Shown: positions 29,649 through 38,887, counted from the stretch's first letter. The stretch is 64,000 nucleotides of DNA from Gimesia aquarii (GCF_007748175.1 NZ_CP037422.1:4272327-4336326), one strand, 5' to 3'. Notes: generated by a model not told the origin, from the sequence alone. Made by a program: numbers and translations.

Positions 29649-31085
29649 ATGAGCAACAACTCTCTCAAGCGAACTTGGAACTGGATCGACAATCGAATTG
29701 GTTTTACCGATTACATTGTTCCTCTGATGGTACATCTCGTGCCAGATAATGCACGCTGGTGGTATATTTTCGGAAGTGCCACACTCTGCGCATTCATTGT
29801 ACAGGTCGTGACCGGAATCGGTCTGGCCATGTCGTATGTTCCTGGCGGGGAAGACACCTATGAAAGCCTGAAATATATTACTGATGTTGCGCCGCTGGGA
29901 AGTCTTGTGCGCGGCATGCATTATTACGGCGCCTCGGCAATGGTCATGCTGGCTGTAATCCACATGGTTCAAGTATTCATGCACGCCACCTATAAATATC
30001 CACGCGAAATGAACTGGATGAGTGGCGTGGTACTGCTATTCGTAGTACTGGGAATGGCATTCACCGGTCAGCTATTACGCTGGGATGCAAATGGGGTCTG
30101 GTCAGTCACCGTTGCTGCGGAAATGGCGGGCCGAACCCCCTATATCGGACCCACACTTGCGCATTTCATGCTCGGTGGCGAAACAGTCGGCGGTTCTACG
30201 ATTACGCGCTTCTTTGCGATGCATGTCTTCATCATGCCCGCCATTATTATTGCCGGCATTGTTTTGCATATGTTATTAATCATGCGGCATGGCATCTCAG
30301 AAATGCCTGACGTTAACGAACCAGTTGACCCTGACACTTATAAAGAAGCCTACGAAGAGCGAATCCAAAAAACGGGGGTCCCCTTCTGGCCGGTCGCCAT
30401 GTGGCGCGACGTGCTCTTTTCGACGGTTATCGTCGGCGTCATTATGGCCTGTTCTATTTTTCTGGGACCTCCCGCGCTAGATCCTCCGCCTAACCCCAGT
30501 AGTATCAACGCGAATCCCCTGCCCGACTGGTACTTCTTATGGTATTTCGCAGTGCTCTCGCTACTCCCTCCTCAACTTGAAACTTGGGTGATTCTGGGAG
30601 TGCCCGTTGTCGGTTTCATTGTCTTATTCTTCTTGCCGCTGATCTCAAATAAAGGACACCGCGCCCCTTCGAAACGTCCCTGGGCCGGGGGCGCTGTCAT
30701 TTTCATCTCGATGGCGTTCATTGTACTTACGATTTATGGATATAAAAAACCGTGGTCGCCCGATTTTGGTGTAAAAGAATTACCCGCTTCTGTCGTCGGT
30801 ACCGATAAGGGACCTCTCGCAGAAGGGGCCAAGCTGATGCATATCAAAGGTTGTCTCTATTGCCATGACATTGGTGGATATGGAGGCCATCGTGGACCGG
30901 AACTGACAGAGATTGGAAAACTTCTGACTCGTGATGACATTATTATTCGCATCAATAATGGTGGTCATAATATGCCTGCGTTTGCAAGTTCCATGTCGTC
31001 TGTTGAGTTAAACCTGATTGTTGATTTTCTGTTAACACGTGGTGTCACTCCGGAAGAAGACGTCCCCAAAAACCCAACTCAGTAA
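29649..31085 (+). CDS. cytochrome b fused to a C-terminal cytochrome c domain
   Basis: A 478-residue protein. Haem b ligands are His91/His105 and His192/His207; the 14-residue spacing of the second pair is the b6-type pattern. The quinol-site motif is P-D-W-Y (292-295), a variant of P-E-W-Y. Unlike b6f, the subunit IV part is in the same chain. After about residue 385 a cytochrome c domain follows with C-L-Y-C-H (402-406) and a distal Met in N-M-P-A-F. The fusion would pass electrons straight on to the caa3 oxidase encoded upstream, suggesting a compact quinol-oxidising supercomplex. Confidence 0.93.
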   Translation: MSNNSLKRTWNWIDNRIGFTDYIVPLMVHLVPDNARWWYIFGSATLCAFIVQVVTGIGLAMSYVPGGEDTYESLKYITDVAPLGSLVRGMHYYGASAMVMLAVIHMVQVFMHATYKYPREMNWMSGVVLLFVVLGMAFTGQLLRWDANGVWSVTVAAEMAGRTPYIGPTLAHFMLGGETVGGSTITRFFAMHVFIMPAIIIAGIVLHMLLIMRHGISEMPDVNEPVDPDTYKEAYEERIQKTGVPFWPVAMWRDVLFSTVIVGVIMACSIFLGPPALDPPPNPSSINANPLPDWYFLWYFAVLSLLPPQLETWVILGVPVVGFIVLFFLPLISNKGHRAPSKRPWAGGAVIFISMAFIVLTIYGYKKPWSPDFGVKELPASVVGTDKGPLAEGAKLMHIKGCLYCHDIGGYGGHRGPELTEIGKLLTRDDIIIRINNGGHNMPAFASSMSSVELNLIVDFLLTRGVTPEEDVPKNPTQ

Positions 31086-31155
31086 GTCACCTGATTTGTT
31101 CGTCATTCAATCTATTTCTTATCACTTTTGTCATTGTCCCTGATTGGTGCTTTCA

Positions 31156-32748
31156 ATGAGATATTTGGTTTATATTCTGACGATCATCTTAACAGTTTTA
31201 AGCCTGATTCTGGGCCTCGCAGTAGATCATGATTTTTTCTGGTCGCTGCTCGTGCTGATTCCCTTAGCTTTACTTGGTACCTGGGATTTGATGCAAACGC
31301 GGCATAGTATTACACGCAACTATCCGATCATTGCACATCTACGTTTTCTATTTGAAATGATTCGTCCAGAAATCCATCAATACTTCGTCGAAAGCAACAT
31401 CGACGGCCGCCCCTTTAATAATGATGAGCGATCACTGATCTACGAGCGCGCGAAAAATATTGATGGATTAAAGCCGTTTGGAACAGAACTGGATATCTAT
31501 GGTGATGAGTATGAATGGCTCAACCATTCCATGGCACCGCGTCCTAAATCGAAAGAGTTATTCCGTACCACAGTCGGCGGCCCTGAATGCAAACAACCCT
31601 ACTCCTGTTCTATTCTCAATATTTCAGCCATGAGTTTTGGAGCACTCAGTCCGAATGCATTATTGGCTTTGAATGCAGGAGCAAAAAGGGGCGGATTCTA
31701 CCACTGCACGGGTGAAGGTGGAGTGAGTCCCTATCATCTAAAGAATGGTGGCGATCTTGTCTGGCAAATTGGTACTGGATATTTTGGCTGTCGAAATAAC
31801 GATGGAACATTCAACCCCGACTTGTTTCGCGAACAAGCCAGCCACGATGCGGTGAAAATGATCGAAATTAAACTCTCACAAGGTGCCAAACCAGGACATG
31901 GCGGCGTGTTGCCAGCAGCAAAGATCACAGCAGAAATCGCTTCCACAAGAAAAATTCTGATGGGACAAGATTGTGTTTCTCCTCCCGGCCACAATACGTT
32001 CAGCAACCCCATTGGATTGTGCGAATATGTCGCACAACTTCGTGACTTATCGGGAGGTAAACCAATCGGTTTCAAATTGTGTATCGGGCATCCTGGTGAA
32101 TTCCTCAGTGTTTGTAAGGCGATGCTGCAAACGGGAATTTTACCTGACTTCATTACCGTTGATGGTGGTGAAGGTGGTACAGGTGCAGCTCCTTTAGAGT
32201 TCTCCGACAACATGGGAATGCCTTTACGAGGCGGTTTGATGTTTGTGCACAATGCGCTCGTTGGGTGCAATCTAAGAGACAAAATCAAAGTCGCTGCTTC
32301 TGGAAAAGTCAGCTCGGCATTTACACTGGCCCGTACTTTGGCCATCGGCGCGGATTGGTGTAATGCCGCGCGAGGCTTTATGATGGCTGTGGGCTGTATA
32401 CAAGCTCAGAAATGTCATACCAACACGTGCCCCGTTGGCGTCGCCACTCAAGATCCAGGACGTCAGAAGGCATTGAATGTCGAAGATAAAAGCACACGCA
32501 CCTTTAATTTTCATAAGAATACGATGGAAGCATTTGCTGATGTGATCGCGGCTGCTGGTCTCGACCATCCCAGTGAACTACGCCCCTGGCATGTCTACTT
32601 GAGAACGGGGCGCACTAAAATGGCCTCTTATCACGAAGCCTTTGATTTTCTAAAACCGGGCGAACTCCTCGAAGATTGTCCCTATCCGGTTTACAAAAAA
32701 GTTTGGGATTTAGCTTCAGCTGATTCATTTCAAATTCAACATCATTAA
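31156..32748 (+). CDS. membrane-anchored FMN-binding glutamate-synthase-like protein
   Basis: About 530 residues; ATG at 31156 is preferred over the TTG and GTG codons just upstream. Two N-terminal hydrophobic helices (about 1-50) are followed by a GltB-type central domain: I-S-A-M-S-F-G-A-L-S, T-G-E-G-G-V-S-P-Y, Q-G-A-K-P-G-H-G-G, V-D-G-G-E-G-G-T-G-A-A-P and the iron-sulfur cluster motif C-I-Q-A-Q-K-C-H-T-N-T-C-P-V-G-V-A-T-Q. It lacks the glutaminase domain. Such stand-alone proteins are annotated as FMN-binding glutamate synthase family; the actual substrate is unknown. It may be the last gene of the respiratory operon (70-bp gap). Confidence 0.9.
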   Translation: MRYLVYILTIILTVLSLILGLAVDHDFFWSLLVLIPLALLGTWDLMQTRHSITRNYPIIAHLRFLFEMIRPEIHQYFVESNIDGRPFNNDERSLIYERAKNIDGLKPFGTELDIYGDEYEWLNHSMAPRPKSKELFRTTVGGPECKQPYSCSILNISAMSFGALSPNALLALNAGAKRGGFYHCTGEGGVSPYHLKNGGDLVWQIGTGYFGCRNNDGTFNPDLFREQASHDAVKMIEIKLSQGAKPGHGGVLPAAKITAEIASTRKILMGQDCVSPPGHNTFSNPIGLCEYVAQLRDLSGGKPIGFKLCIGHPGEFLSVCKAMLQTGILPDFITVDGGEGGTGAAPLEFSDNMGMPLRGGLMFVHNALVGCNLRDKIKVAASGKVSSAFTLARTLAIGADWCNAARGFMMAVGCIQAQKCHTNTCPVGVATQDPGRQKALNVEDKSTRTFNFHKNTMEAFADVIAAAGLDHPSELRPWHVYLRTGRTKMASYHEAFDFLKPGELLEDCPYPVYKKVWDLASADSFQIQHH

Positions 32749-33260
32749 TCTGAACACTTTATTTGTACGCGAATAGATAAAGTAAAGTCTGAGTTTTTTG
32801 CCTCCATTCATATCAATGTTGCTAGATTGATATAGTTTGAGGCCCCCTTCTTTGATGTGCACAGAATGTTACTCTAATTAGAATCTAAAGCGCTAACAGT
32901 ACGCTCTCTCATGGAAACGAGTACATTTTAAACTCGTAAGATTTTGATCACCTCATACTATCAGCTCAACGACTTGTATTGTACTGGCACCAGTTGTATC
33001 AGAACTTATATTCAGTCATTGACAACTAAACTCAATGTAACTTCACGAGTGACAACTTGATAGCTCTGACATTTTGAGGCAAGCGTACTACACATAACAT
33101 CCCGATTCTGATGAGTACAAACTCTAACTTACGTTTACGATAATCATAGCATCAGTTTCACAAAAAAGATGATTCACTTAGATTACTCTGAGGTTTTATA
33201 AATGCTTTTTATTATTAATTATTTCTTAAAACTTCATCTTTTAAAGCAGGCGATTTTTAC
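32749..33260. other. long intergenic region with no recognised gene
   Basis: About 510 bp of AT-rich sequence. The only structure I see is an inverted repeat, ATATCAA (32810-32816) and TTGATAT (32827-32833). There is no convincing ORF, tRNA or riboswitch pattern. It probably contains the promoter and leader of the histidine kinase gene. Confidence 0.45.
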
Positions 33261-34418
33261 ATGAATGTTGACAATCAACTTGAAAAGCTCAAGGTGCTTT
33301 TGGTGAAAGCGAAAACAGAACGTGCCAAAAGAGTCATTGCTCAGTTGAATGAAATCAGCAATAGTAAAAATGATAGAGTAACACACGTCACATCGACAGA
33401 TGAAGCACGTGATTGTCTGAAAAAAGACAACTACTCGGTTGTATTTCTTGATCTGAGTTTACCAGATAATTCTGCTCTCGCTTTGATTACAGTGATTCAA
33501 AAAACATCCCCCGCCATCCCAATCATTGTCTTATCGACATGGGAGAATGAAGCTCTCTGTTACACAGCCATTCAAAAAGGAGCACAAGATTATCTAATTA
33601 AAGGCGAGATCTCCAAGCCACTACTTTCTCGTACAATTTTTCACTCTCTTGAACGCAAGCGGCAATTACAGTCTCTTGCACTTCAAATCGACAATTTGCA
33701 GGCATTTGCCAGGGCTGCTTCACATGATTTAAAAGCTCCTTTGGGAAACATCAAGATGATCAGTGAAATTGTGATTGAAGAGGCAGGAAACCAGATGGAA
33801 TCTTCTGTACGGGAAATGCTCCATAGTTTGCCTTCGATCGCCGGTCGTCTTAAAAAACTGATCGATGATTTACTTGAATTTTCTATGCTAGGGCATAAAG
33901 GTTTGCACCGAGAACAAATTTCTCTCGACAAAGTCTTGAATTCTGTATGCCAGCTTCTGGAAATGCAAATTCGAGATCAAAATGCAACCATCGATATTGG
34001 CCAGTTGGATAACGTTTATGCTGATCCAGATTTGATGGCGACCGTCTTTCAGAATCTCATTGGTAATTCATGCAAATATGTAAAAGACCATGCACCTGTC
34101 ATACGCATTAGCACAAAAAATGAAGACCAGTTTGTTGTTGTCATGGTAGAAGATAATGGAATTGGAATTCCTGAAAAAGAACAGCAACGGATTTTTAATC
34201 CCTTAGTACGTGCTGTCAACACTTGTGACTATGAAGGAACAGGATTGGGACTGGCGATGGTCAAAAAAATCATTGAAGCCCATCAGGGAAAAGTCTGGGT
34301 TGAATCTTCTGGCAATAAGGGTTCTACTTTTTGCTTCACACTCCCCAAACCGATACCTCAAACTCATCATAAGCCCCAGGGACAATTTGAAATGAACCAT
34401 ACCCGACTCTTAGACTAA
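33261..34418 (+). CDS. hybrid signal protein: receiver domain plus histidine kinase
   Basis: A 385-residue soluble protein. The receiver domain (10-125) keeps the phospho-acceptor Asp64 (F-L-D-L-S-L-P) and Lys (D-Y-L-I-K), but the acidic pair that binds Mg2+ is replaced by V-K-A-K. The kinase core follows: H-box A-A-S-H-D-L-K-A-P-L (His155), N-box N-L-I-G-N-S-C-K-Y, G1 V-E-D-N-G-I-G-I-P and G2 G-T-G-L-G-L-A-M-V. No sensor domain or membrane segment is present, so it probably relays a signal from another protein. It is a single-gene unit that converges on the ECF sigma gene. Confidence 0.92.
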   Translation: MNVDNQLEKLKVLLVKAKTERAKRVIAQLNEISNSKNDRVTHVTSTDEARDCLKKDNYSVVFLDLSLPDNSALALITVIQKTSPAIPIIVLSTWENEALCYTAIQKGAQDYLIKGEISKPLLSRTIFHSLERKRQLQSLALQIDNLQAFARAASHDLKAPLGNIKMISEIVIEEAGNQMESSVREMLHSLPSIAGRLKKLIDDLLEFSMLGHKGLHREQISLDKVLNSVCQLLEMQIRDQNATIDIGQLDNVYADPDLMATVFQNLIGNSCKYVKDHAPVIRISTKNEDQFVVVMVEDNGIGIPEKEQQRIFNPLVRAVNTCDYEGTGLGLAMVKKIIEAHQGKVWVESSGNKGSTFCFTLPKPIPQTHHKPQGQFEMNHTRLLD

Positions 34419-34432
34419 TTTAAAAATTGTAT

Positions 34433-35059
34433 TTAATCCAGAACGTCGCCCAGTTCCTGCCTCAAGCGATGAAGCACTCGCGATTTGGCAACACGCACGG
34501 TCCCAGGACGCATTGACAAATCCTCACCGACTTCCCTGGGAGTCTTTCCTTCCACAACAACTTGCCAAAATGCTTCCCAAGTCTGTTTGGCAAAATCCTG
34601 GCGGATCAGTTCGAGCGAATGAAGAAATAAACTGTCGTGGATCTCATTGTCATCACTTTGATCGTCGTCCCATTCGACATCAGGAAATTGTGAAAGTGCT
34701 TTGTAGGCTTCAGTACCACCAATCGCTCCTGGTTGACGACCGGTTTTGCGAAAGTGATCATAGGCTTTGTTACGTGTAATCGTCCGCATCCAACCACGAA
34801 ACGTATCCCCGGGACGATCCTTATGGAACTGATTAATGTTCTTGGCAAGCGATTGAAACACGTCCTGGAAAATATCGACGATGTCCTGTTCTGGCACGTT
34901 GAGCCGCCGGCACCAATGAAACACCAAAGGTGCATACAATTCAACCAGACGATCCCAGGCCTCAGAATCATCTTCCTTCAGCCTGCACAGCAGACTTCGA
35001 GACGTTGAAACGGAACCAACTCGCACATTAATTTTTTGTGAGTCATCGGTTCGTGTCAT
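34433..35059 (-). CDS. ECF-type RNA polymerase sigma factor
   Basis: A 208-residue sigma-70 family protein. Region 2 is visible as A-W-D-R-L-V-E-L-Y-A-P-L-V-F, D-I-V-D-I-F-Q-D-V-F and F-R-G-W-M-R-T-I-T-R-N-K-A-Y-D-H-F; region 4 as T-P-R-E-V-G-E-D-L-S-M-R-P-G-T-V-R-V-A-K-S-R-V. It belongs with the planctomycete ECF groups that are linked to Ser/Thr kinases. It lies 42 bp after the kinase gene and is probably co-transcribed with it. The kinase, or its zinc-finger segment, is the likely regulator. Confidence 0.93.
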   Translation of the reverse strand: MTRTDDSQKINVRVGSVSTSRSLLCRLKEDDSEAWDRLVELYAPLVFHWCRRLNVPEQDIVDIFQDVFQSLAKNINQFHKDRPGDTFRGWMRTITRNKAYDHFRKTGRQPGAIGGTEAYKALSQFPDVEWDDDQSDDNEIHDSLFLHSLELIRQDFAKQTWEAFWQVVVEGKTPREVGEDLSMRPGTVRVAKSRVLHRLRQELGDVLD

Positions 35060-35101
35060 ATCGTTTTCTACTTTAATGCTGAGTATTCTAAAAGTTGAGT
35101 A

Positions 35102-37033
35102 TCACAATCGAAAAGAACGGCTGCGACGGGATTTGGCATTCACGATACAAACGCCGATCACCAACAGAACAACTGCAATACAGGTCATCAAGATGAACGC
35201 TCCGCGAAGGCCAGTTCTCGTAGCTTCGATGTCACGGTCGAGTCGACGTCCAATTTTGAAAACACCACCGACCTCACCAACATGCCAGTCCTTCTTGGGG
35301 CTTTTACTCTTGACGTCGTTATGGCAGTTGAGACAGCTTTTTTCCATAAGACGAGGCTTGGCAAATAATAACCAACGATGCCCGTCTATCTCACGAAATT
35401 CGTAATACTCTTTAAATTGCTGCGCAGAACCATTCCGATTTTCTTCCAACCAATCCAATGCTTTGCGTTCAAATTCGTCTTGAGGGCCACCGTCTTTTCT
35501 GTTCGGCCATGGGTAGCGACTATAAATACGGGCGCTCAAATTTTCATCAGTGCGGCTGATGCGCTCTCCCATGTCGATGGCAAACGTTGCAGGTAGCGGT
35601 AATATGCCATCTTGAGGTGTATAATGTGGTGAAATCCGCACATCAACCTTATTTCGGTTTAACCCATCAATCAACTCACTGTAAAATCTCCAGGTCTCGT
35701 CCAACATAGCCGCTTCCATCCGCGCACCCTCGAGAGCCGTTTGCCTCACAAAATACTCGGACAAGCTCGATAGATAGACAATTCCCACTCCCGATCCTAT
35801 AGCGATTGCCAAGAACAGGCTGACTGCAAAAGGATACCGACGACACCAGCGCCATAATCGTTCGCCATATCCTTCCGGACGCGCGAGAATTGGTTCCTTA
35901 GAAAGGAAACGATGCAAGTCATCGGCAAATTCACGAGAACTCTGATACCTCCGCGCAGGGGCTTTCGCCATCGCTTTTAAGCAGATTGTTTCCAGGTTAC
36001 GGGGAATTTGGTCATTCAATTGTCTGGGAGAACGGGGCTCATCTTCAAGTACCTGCAACAGGAGCATTCGCCGATTTCCCTGGAACGGCCGTTCGCCTGT
36101 GAGCATTTCGTAGAGGATGACCCCAAGACTATAGATGTCGCTATGAATATTTACCTGATGCGATTCCCCCCGCGCTTGTTCGGGAGACATATACGCAGGC
36201 GTCCCCATGACACGACCTTCGGAAGTCATCGTGTCACCGTTATCGCGTTTCGCTAGTCCAAAGTCCGCAATGTGAGGGTGACCTTCGGCATCAATCAGAA
36301 TATTTGATGGTTTCATATCCCGATGAATCACGTGATGTTCGTGTGCATAGGCCAACGCATCTGCGATTTCTGCGACCAACTCAGCGGCGCGATCATAGTC
36401 GATATTCCCAGACTGTATCCGGCTTTCCAGAGTCTCACCATCAATATATTCAGTAACGAGATAACAGACATCTTCTTCGGTGTGGCCCGTGTCGTAGATT
36501 GCGACAATCGCTGGATGCTTGAGCTGAGCCGCACTGCGCGCCTCGCGGAAGAACCGTTCGATTTCTTCATCGTCGGCAAAAGTCCCAGCACGTTGTACTT
36601 TTAAAGCGACAATTCGATCCAGTTCAATATCCCTGGCGCGAAAGACATAACCAAACGAACCCACACCCAGCTCCGCTTCGAGTTCGAATCGTCCCAATCG
36701 GCATGGGCCATCAGCCAGTTTGCGAGCCAGCCGATGTCCTGAATCGAGTAAAACATCAGAACATTCGCCATCTTCATGCTGGTAACCAACACTCCGGGCT
36801 ACTTCAACCAGTTTTTGTGGTACTTTCAGTGTTTGATCACCAGTTCGCCCTGGATTGAGGGACTTTAACCCAGTCACGAGACAATCGGCATATTCGTCCA
36901 AATCTTGAAGTGAAGAATCGCAATGTTGACAATCTGTAACATGGGCCGCAATCTTTTCCAACTTTGCTTCAGGAAGATCACCGACTGCAAAGGCTTTCAG
37001 TTCATCAGCTCTCGGACAAATCGAAGACGCCAT
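35102..37033 (-). CDS. Ser/Thr kinase with anti-sigma-like zinc finger and haem-binding Tll0287/DUF3365 sensor domain
   Basis: A 643-residue protein with three parts. (1) Residues 1-60 hold an anti-sigma-type zinc motif, H-V-T-D-C-Q-H-C. (2) Residues 115-375 are an active-looking Hanks kinase: G-V-G-S-F-G, Lys145, H-R-D at 237-239, D-F-G at 257-259 and the A-P-E-like S-P-E-Q segment. (3) After a transmembrane helix (401-421), an extracytoplasmic domain (about 440-600) ends with a c-type haem motif C-L-N-C-H (567-571) and a second helix (610-633), matching DUF3365/Tll0287-like sensors. An ECF sigma gene follows. The layout suggests that haem-based redox or gas sensing outside controls kinase and sigma activity inside; this is inference. 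Confidence 0.92.
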   Translation of the reverse strand: MASSICPRADELKAFAVGDLPEAKLEKIAAHVTDCQHCDSSLQDLDEYADCLVTGLKSLNPGRTGDQTLKVPQKLVEVARSVGYQHEDGECSDVLLDSGHRLARKLADGPCRLGRFELEAELGVGSFGYVFRARDIELDRIVALKVQRAGTFADDEEIERFFREARSAAQLKHPAIVAIYDTGHTEEDVCYLVTEYIDGETLESRIQSGNIDYDRAAELVAEIADALAYAHEHHVIHRDMKPSNILIDAEGHPHIADFGLAKRDNGDTMTSEGRVMGTPAYMSPEQARGESHQVNIHSDIYSLGVILYEMLTGERPFQGNRRMLLLQVLEDEPRSPRQLNDQIPRNLETICLKAMAKAPARRYQSSREFADDLHRFLSKEPILARPEGYGERLWRWCRRYPFAVSLFLAIAIGSGVGIVYLSSLSEYFVRQTALEGARMEAAMLDETWRFYSELIDGLNRNKVDVRISPHYTPQDGILPLPATFAIDMGERISRTDENLSARIYSRYPWPNRKDGGPQDEFERKALDWLEENRNGSAQQFKEYYEFREIDGHRWLLFAKPRLMEKSCLNCHNDVKSKSPKKDWHVGEVGGVFKIGRRLDRDIEATRTGLRGAFILMTCIAVVLLVIGVCIVNAKSRRSRSFRL

Positions 37034-37330
37034 GAATTAACTCCTTAAGTCCTATCTTACCGAGCTCGTTTGTAATACTCCAAATGATAATAACGCACAA
37101 ACGTTACATTCGCGAAGCAATTTGTCATAAGCAATTTCTAATGAAAGACTTAGCATATCACAGTTCATAAGCAGAGGTCCCCTCCTACATAACTCATAAA
37201 GGAACGATGTAACGCTTCTGCGTTATCATATATAGCAGGAAAGCTGCAAACTTCGACTCTGTTTTCGACAACAGGAAAATTGGAGCCATGTTTATCATTT
37301 TCGGTCCATCACATTAGCAGGAGAAAAAAA
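37034..37330. promoter_or_regulatory. divergent promoter region with two TAACG-N6-CGTTA dyads
   Basis: This 297-bp region lies between the kinase gene (minus) and the Tat-protein gene (plus). It carries two 16-bp dyads of identical design: TAACG-N6-CGTTA at 37091-37106 and again at 37210-37225, centres 119 bp apart. Repetition of the same spaced inverted repeat suggests binding of a dimeric regulator to control both directions. AGGAGAAAAAAA just before 37331 is the ribosome-binding site of the plus-strand gene. Confidence 0.55.
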
Positions 37331-38887
37331 ATGAACTCGAACAGCCGCCGCGAATTTCTGGCAGACATCGGACGAGGTATGTTGATCGGAAGCGTAGGGT
37401 CATCACTCGCACTTGATCTCGGACTTTCTCCTGTTTTCGCTGATGATGACGCAAAGAAGCTTACTTTTGGGAACATGGAACCCCTGGTCGCAGCCATGCA
37501 GGAAACACCGCTCAATAAACTGCAAACAATGCTGGTCAAAAAATTAAATTCTGGTACCGATTTGCAGACTTTAATATCGGCTGCCGCTCTTGCAAATACG
37601 CGATCGTTTGGCGGCCAGGATTACACGGGATTTCATACGTTTATGGCGCTTGCACCTGCCTACCAGATGGCCCAACAACTGCCGACGGAACTCAAGCCAC
37701 TTCCCGTATTGAAAGTACTCTATCGAAACACCTCACGGATTCAGGAAACGGGGCACCACAAAAACGAAGTCCTCCATCCTGTGAAGGCAACAACTCTGCC
37801 GAAAGGGAGTGCCGGTGGACCACTGTTGCAGGCTGCAACTCGTAGTGCTGATTACGACAAAGCCGAAAGTGTATTCGCCGCACAGGCACAAGGACCTGTT
37901 GGTGAAGCCTTTAACCATTTACAGTTCGCTATTCAGGATGAACTCAACGTTCATCGTGTTGTTTTGTCCTGGCGCGCGTGGGCAATGCTCGATATGGTCG
38001 GACAAGAACATGCACACAGCCTCCTTCGTCAATCGGTCAGGTTCTGTGTGAAAGCGGAACAAGGTATTGTCAACTCGAAGCGTCAACCATCGAAAATTCG
38101 GACCGTGCTTCCCATGCTTCTTGACCAATACCGTTTGCTCAGTAAACCAATTGGGAAGCGAAAAGCAGATGATGCCTGGGTGGAGTCGCTCGCTCAAACG
38201 ATCTACCGCGGCAGTTCCGAACAGGCCGCCGACGCTGCTGCCGCGGCCCTGGCAGAAGGTTTTGATCCTGAAGCAATCGGAGAGGCAATCTCCCTCGCCT
38301 CGAATGCTCTGGTCCTGCATGACCAGGGTCGCACAAAGGCGCGCCCCGATAAACCGATTGGCAGCGTACATGGGGATTCTGTCGGCGTACATGCTTCCGA
38401 TTCGGCCAACGCCTGGCGGAATATTGCCCGTGTGAGTAACAAGCGGAATACGCTCGCCAGCTTAATTGTTGGGGCTTATCATACAGCCACTGGCAGATAC
38501 AAAAGCAAACTGAATGCGGTACCTTATCCGCTCGACGAACAGATTGAGCAGATTACGTCAAAGAATCCAGCAACACTGATTCAAGAAGCAGAAGCCGCCA
38601 TTCGCGATAAGGACCAGTTCCGTGCTGCGGCCGTGGTTCATCGTTACGGAGAACTTGGACATAGCGCACGTCCGGTATTCGATCTTTTGCTACGATACGC
38701 CACCAGCGAAGATGGTGCCTTGCACGCCGAAAAGTATTACAGCACAGTGAATGAGGAATTCCGTAATACGCGAGCAGCGTTCCGCTGGCGCCAACTGGTA
38801 GGTCTCGCTCGTGTCACCGCCAGCGAATATGGTAAACCATCTCCTGGTTACGCAGAAGCCTGTGGATTGTTGAACGTCAATTCGTAA
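37331..38887 (+). CDS. Tat-exported protein of unknown function
   Basis: A 518-residue protein when started at 37331, with AGGAG upstream. An in-frame ATG at 37280 would place 17 residues before the Tat signal. The Tat motif is S-R-R-E-F-L-A-D-I-G, with a hydrophobic run and A-D-D-D after a probable cleavage site. The mature part looks almost wholly alpha-helical and is rich in His within helices (H-H-K-N-E-V-L-H, G-Q-E-H-A-H, H-G-D-S-V-G-V-H-A-S-D). I do not recognise a family. Tat export implies folding, perhaps with a cofactor, before secretion. It is divergent from the haem-sensor kinase and shares its regulatory region. Confidence 0.8.
   Translation: MNSNSRREFLADIGRGMLIGSVGSSLALDLGLSPVFADDDAKKLTFGNMEPLVAAMQETPLNKLQTMLVKKLNSGTDLQTLISAAALANTRSFGGQDYTGFHTFMALAPAYQMAQQLPTELKPLPVLKVLYRNTSRIQETGHHKNEVLHPVKATTLPKGSAGGPLLQAATRSADYDKAESVFAAQAQGPVGEAFNHLQFAIQDELNVHRVVLSWRAWAMLDMVGQEHAHSLLRQSVRFCVKAEQGIVNSKRQPSKIRTVLPMLLDQYRLLSKPIGKRKADDAWVESLAQTIYRGSSEQAADAAAAALAEGFDPEAIGEAISLASNALVLHDQGRTKARPDKPIGSVHGDSVGVHASDSANAWRNIARVSNKRNTLASLIVGAYHTATGRYKSKLNAVPYPLDEQIEQITSKNPATLIQEAEAAIRDKDQFRAAAVVHRYGELGHSARPVFDLLLRYATSEDGALHAEKYYSTVNEEFRNTRAAFRWRQLVGLARVTASEYGKPSPGYAEACGLLNVNS

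Noticed and set aside
31734..32345. 203-codon open frame antisense to the GltB-like gene
   Set aside because: The sense frame has complete GltB motifs; the antisense product looks like low-complexity Pro/Ser sequence.
32810..32833. ATATCAA/TTGATAT inverted repeat as a riboswitch or terminator
   Set aside because: The stem is only 7 bp, AT-rich, with no T-run and about 430 bp away from the next gene.
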